Shown here: one piece after another, positions 7,934 through 10,394 of the stretch | Numbering within the stretch: position 1 is the stretch's first letter | How the letters are laid out: the number at the start of each line of letters is the position of its first letter | Source: Dimargaris cristalligena | Taxonomy: Eukaryota; Kickxellomycota; Dimargaritomycetes; Dimargaritales; Dimargaritaceae | Assembly: GCA_027576995.1 (NCBI GenBank) | Contig: JANBQC010000800.1 | Span: 1 to 10,394, forward strand | DNA: 10,394 nucleotides | Reading direction: 5' to 3' | Program-made: the position numbers and the translations under genes | The notes under the pieces: generated by a model | What the model saw: only the letters and a program-made list of their open reading frames with translations | What the model was told of the DNA's origin: nothing | Database searches by the model: none

Positions 7934-9237
7934 CTAGGCGACTACAGTAGGATCCCATTCTAATAAAAATAAAAATAAAACCAATGCAAACCCACATCAT
8001 AAGTGTTAGCTGATCAAAGCTTATATAATGTGCCAATTGGAAATATTCCGGCAACAGGGGTGATCTGGGCAGATTATTGGAGTCTAACGATCCAAGAACA
8101 GGAATCTCCGAACTTGTTGACCATGTTCATCATAATAATAGCGATATTATCATTGTACTTACCAAGGTGAAGGTCCTCGTTCAAATCATCTAGGGCCTTC
8201 ATATCCTCTTCAACAATCGTGAAATTAAAGACCTCGAGGTTTAGGGGGATGCGCGAATCCGTGGCAGTTTTAGTCAGTGGAATGTAGCCGTGCTGGAGGG
8301 ACCAGCGGATTAGAATCTGAAACCAAGCCCGGTTGTATTTGGTGGCTAGAGTCTGCAGGATGGGGTCCGTGGCCTTCTCGCCCCGGGCCAGGGACGAATA
8401 AGCCTCGACCTGAATACCGTGCCGCTGACAATAGGGGGCAATTTGGGGCTGGGTTTGCCAGGGGTGGAGCTCAATTTGGTTGACCGTTGGCAACACTTGG
8501 GCATAAGTCATTAATTCCCGGAGGTGGTGGATACCGTAGTTGGAAACCCCTAGACTCTTGATCAGCCCATCGTGGTAGAGCTTTTCCATGGCCTGCCAGG
8601 ACTCTTGGCGAAGTTTGGCCCCGCCGTTGGGGGAGTGGACCAGATAGAGGTCGATGTAGCCAAGGCCCAATTTCCCTAGGCTATCGTGGAAAGCCTTGAT
8701 GGTTTTATCGTAGCCATGGTCGGGGTCGTTCAGTTTGGTGGTCACGAAGATCTGATCAATGAAATAGAGGCGCATTCCCGGTTTACGTAAGATTAAGCCA
8801 TTTTCATGTTGAGGGACAATTAAATAGCGAATAATCAAGAAGGCCTAATCGAAAGTTCGTCGATGTTCTAAATGGTTTCTATAGAAATACGTGAAGTTAT
8901 ATTATAAATAGGGCAGCTTTCTACTATAGGTATATTAGAAACCGACAACCATAGGGCCTCGGCAATTATTTAGACGGCTAGTACATGGTTAAGAACACCA
9001 TTATAGTTTGTTACGTACCTCTTCGCGGGGGATACCGCTTTCGCGGATACCACGACCGGTTTCCAGTTCATTCCCATAGTCGGCGGCGGTGTCAATATGG
9101 CGGTATCCGGCCTGTAGAGCACTCTTCACCAAGTTGGTGGTGGTGAGGCTGTCTGGCAGCTCGTAGACCCCGAAGCCTACCACAGGGATATGGCGACCAT
9201 TGCTGAGTACGCGAGTAGCGGCGGCGGAAAGAGCCAT
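7934..9237 (-). CDS. aldo/keto reductase (2,5-diketogluconate reductase-like), 3 exons, 277 aa
   Basis: Exons: 9237-9019, 8751-8163 and 7959-7934, phases 0 and 1, ending in TAG. A cytosolic NADPH-dependent reductase of aldehydes and ketones with the AKR (alpha/beta)8 barrel is expected; the physiological substrate cannot be read from sequence. Seen: a GFGVYEL start of the barrel, catalytic tetrad D49, Y54 (HIDTAADYGNE), K79 (VTTKLN) and H112 (LYLVHSP), the AKR signature GLIKSLGVSNY, VNQIELHPW, and the cofactor loop KTATDSR with K234 and R240. The last exon gives EWDPTVVA, the usual WDPT-type C-terminus. Length equals that of bacterial 2,5-DKG reductases (about 278 aa). The start context GCCACCATGG is strong. 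One oddity: the well-kept PAQ-x-LIRW motif reads AWFQILIRW here. No partner genes are nearby. Confidence 0.95.
7960..8162 (-). other. AKR intron 2 (203 nt)
   Basis: Donor CTTG|GTAAGT, acceptor TTATTAG|AATGG, phase 1. A GCTAAC branch site at 8005-8010 lies 46 bases before the acceptor, followed by a T-rich tract. Reading through the donor would replace the conserved EWDPTVVA end with an unrelated 30-residue tail. Confidence 0.9.
8752..9018 (-). other. AKR intron 1 (267 nt)
   Basis: Donor GAAGAG|GTACGT, acceptor GATCAG|ATCTTC, phase 0, joining GIPREE to IFVTTKL exactly as in the family. A CTTAAT branch-like site lies about 55 bases before the acceptor. Confidence 0.92.
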
Positions 9238-9460
9238 GGTGGCTTATGTTAAAGGGCGGTGGGGGCTTGGTAGAGAATGGGGAGAGTCCAGGAATGAAGG
9301 CAGTGAGGGAATGTAGTAGAATGGGAGGTGGTAGTAGTAGTAGCAGTAGGGGTAGGGGTGGTTCATAGTGTGAAACACGGACCGGGACGGAAAAAGTGTC
9401 AGGTATATATGGGGAAACAGGTCTCTGATACCTAGTCCTGGGGCTCATCACCTAAGGCTA
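9238..9460 (-). promoter_or_regulatory. AKR leader and core promoter
   Basis: On the minus strand a pyrimidine-rich leader with CTA/ACC repeats (about 9241-9360) precedes the ATG, and a TATATA-like box lies at 9403-9410, about 170 bases upstream. CT-rich stretches near the start site are common in fungal promoters. An overlapping open frame (9092-9451) encodes proline/leucine low-complexity sequence and is not taken as a gene. Confidence 0.5.
9329..9347. repeat. short GTA trinucleotide run in the AKR leader
   Basis: About four GTA units followed by imperfect copies (TAGCAGTAGG). It lies in the probable AKR 5' untranslated region, where it reads as CTA/TAC on the coding strand. Confidence 0.6.
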
Positions 9461-10280
9461 GGATCACCTTGGTATTACGCTGGACATTGGCTATTTTAAA
9501 TATCTATCACTGACTATCTTGTGCCTTTGAGAGTCGCCCATACGTGGTTATTCCTTACGCATGGTTTACGAATGGACTCCTTCTTCATGGCCTTTAGCTG
9601 GACCAGTCAATAAGACCCCCAGGGGTTCAGTTAGCCAGTCGCCTTATTTAGATTCCCAAGCATAGATGGTCCTGGCGCATCCGTCTGTTTCCCCATAGGC
9701 AGCAGTAAGAACAGCTGATTTCGAGGTTGTTCAAGCCTTTGCTCAGAATCAGCCTAGTAAGCGGAAAGCTCTTAAAAGACGAGTATTACTACCTCTCCCA
9801 TTATAAATTATGAAATAAGCCCAAGCAAGAAGCCACTGTATGGCGGCTGTGCATCAGAGTGCTCGGAAGTCTCATCAATTAGTTATCTGGTCTAGTCAAC
9901 CAAGGACTGTGGGGGAAGTTGTACCAGTAAAGCCTAAACGACTATTAATCTCCATACTGCCTGTGGCAAATCAATGCTATTCTTACAGATAACTTTGGTT
10001 ATCCCTCCCTCTTTAGTTATAATGCCAGCTACTGTTTGGACACAAACCACACCCAACCTTGACCGGGGTGGATTGAATGAGAGCTATTTGTGACTACACG
10101 ATAGACTCTGCCAAAGACACTGTAAGTTGTACCTTTAGCATTGTTATTGTATTTGATTTCAAATATAAAAGATGACAGAATCCTGTAAAGGAAAACCAAC
10201 AGACATCTACCCAATGATTTTCATATTATTTAATACTATTATTCTTTTCAATTGTCGCCCCTCCTAATCTGCCCTAATCC
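9461..10280. other. non-coding stretch, no gene recognised
   Basis: Only one short frame (10029-10214, minus, 61 codons) is open and it looks random. I see no tRNA boxes, exon chain or repeats of note. Part may be distal AKR regulatory DNA. Confidence 0.55.
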
Positions 10281-10284
10281 AACC

Positions 10285-10304
10285 GATATGACCGCTGTCA
10301 TATC
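10285..10304. repeat. hairpin GATATGAC-CGCT-GTCATATC
   Basis: Perfect 8-base arms around a 4-base centre. Together with the next repeat it marks the right end of the window as structured. It could be a hairpin or a palindromic protein site; no T-run follows. Confidence 0.55.
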
Positions 10305-10334
10305 AGGCCGTATAGCACCATATTGTACCCCCCG

Positions 10335-10370
10335 GTGTGGCAAGGTGTACTGTCCCCCTATAAGCCACAC
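10335..10370. repeat. inverted repeat GTGTGGC ... GCCACAC
   Basis: Perfect 7-base arms 22 bases apart, 30 bases right of the previous hairpin and just before an ATT-rich run that ends the window (about 10376-10394). The neighbouring sequence beyond the edge is not visible. Confidence 0.5.
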
Positions 10371-10394
10371 TAATTATATTACTATTATTATTAT

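Noticed and set aside
9092..9451. A 119-codon minus-strand frame overlapping AKR exon 1
   Set aside because: It is out of frame with the conserved AKR sequence and made of proline/leucine low complexity from the CT-rich leader.
9399..9451. Box C-like GTGATGA and box D-like CTGA on the minus strand, about 50 bases apart
   Set aside because: There is no terminal stem and no C'/D' boxes, and the spacing falls inside the AKR promoter; such short boxes are expected by chance.

Overview
The window looks like nuclear DNA from a fungus. It holds protein genes of 3-4 exons with GT-AG introns of about 155-267 bases, and several of these carry a yeast-like TACTAAC or CTAAC branch site 40-60 bases before the acceptor. 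Long AT-rich non-coding stretches, a lone 5S rRNA gene and an SPB1-type ribosome-biogenesis protein fit the same picture. I cannot place the species. An early-diverging filamentous fungus is my guess, not something the sequence proves.

Layout from left to right. Positions 1-175 have the layout of part of a retrotransposon LTR (TATA-like box, pyrimidine-rich stretch, AATAAA); this is tentative. About 175-1530 has no recognisable gene. A complete 116-nt 5S rRNA gene lies on the minus strand at 1538-1653 with a T5 Pol III terminator; all its helices can be drawn, including compensatory changes. After about 700 further non-coding bases comes SPB1 on the minus strand (2360-5848, four exons, 930 aa), the nucleolar 2'-O-methyltransferase of large-subunit rRNA. 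A 604-base divergent intergenic region (T12 tract, TATA-like site, CACGTG box) separates it from a plus-strand three-exon gene (6453-7210, 132 aa) that I cannot identify. That gene only appears once a 44-base middle exon is recognised. A convergent 723-base spacer follows, then a minus-strand aldo/keto reductase (7934-9237, three exons, 277 aa) whose last exon codes for only about eight residues. The final 1.1 kb is the AKR promoter and leader, then non-coding DNA with two clean inverted repeats near the right edge.

Functional links: the 5S rRNA and SPB1 both belong to the large ribosomal subunit, one as a component and one as an rRNA-modifying assembly factor. In fungi with dispersed 5S genes this closeness may be chance. 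The AKR is a general NADPH-dependent carbonyl reductase with no evident link to its neighbours. I found no gene cluster, CRISPR array or novel multi-gene system. The most useful results are the 5S gene, the hidden small gene, and exact intron-exon models for the two known genes.
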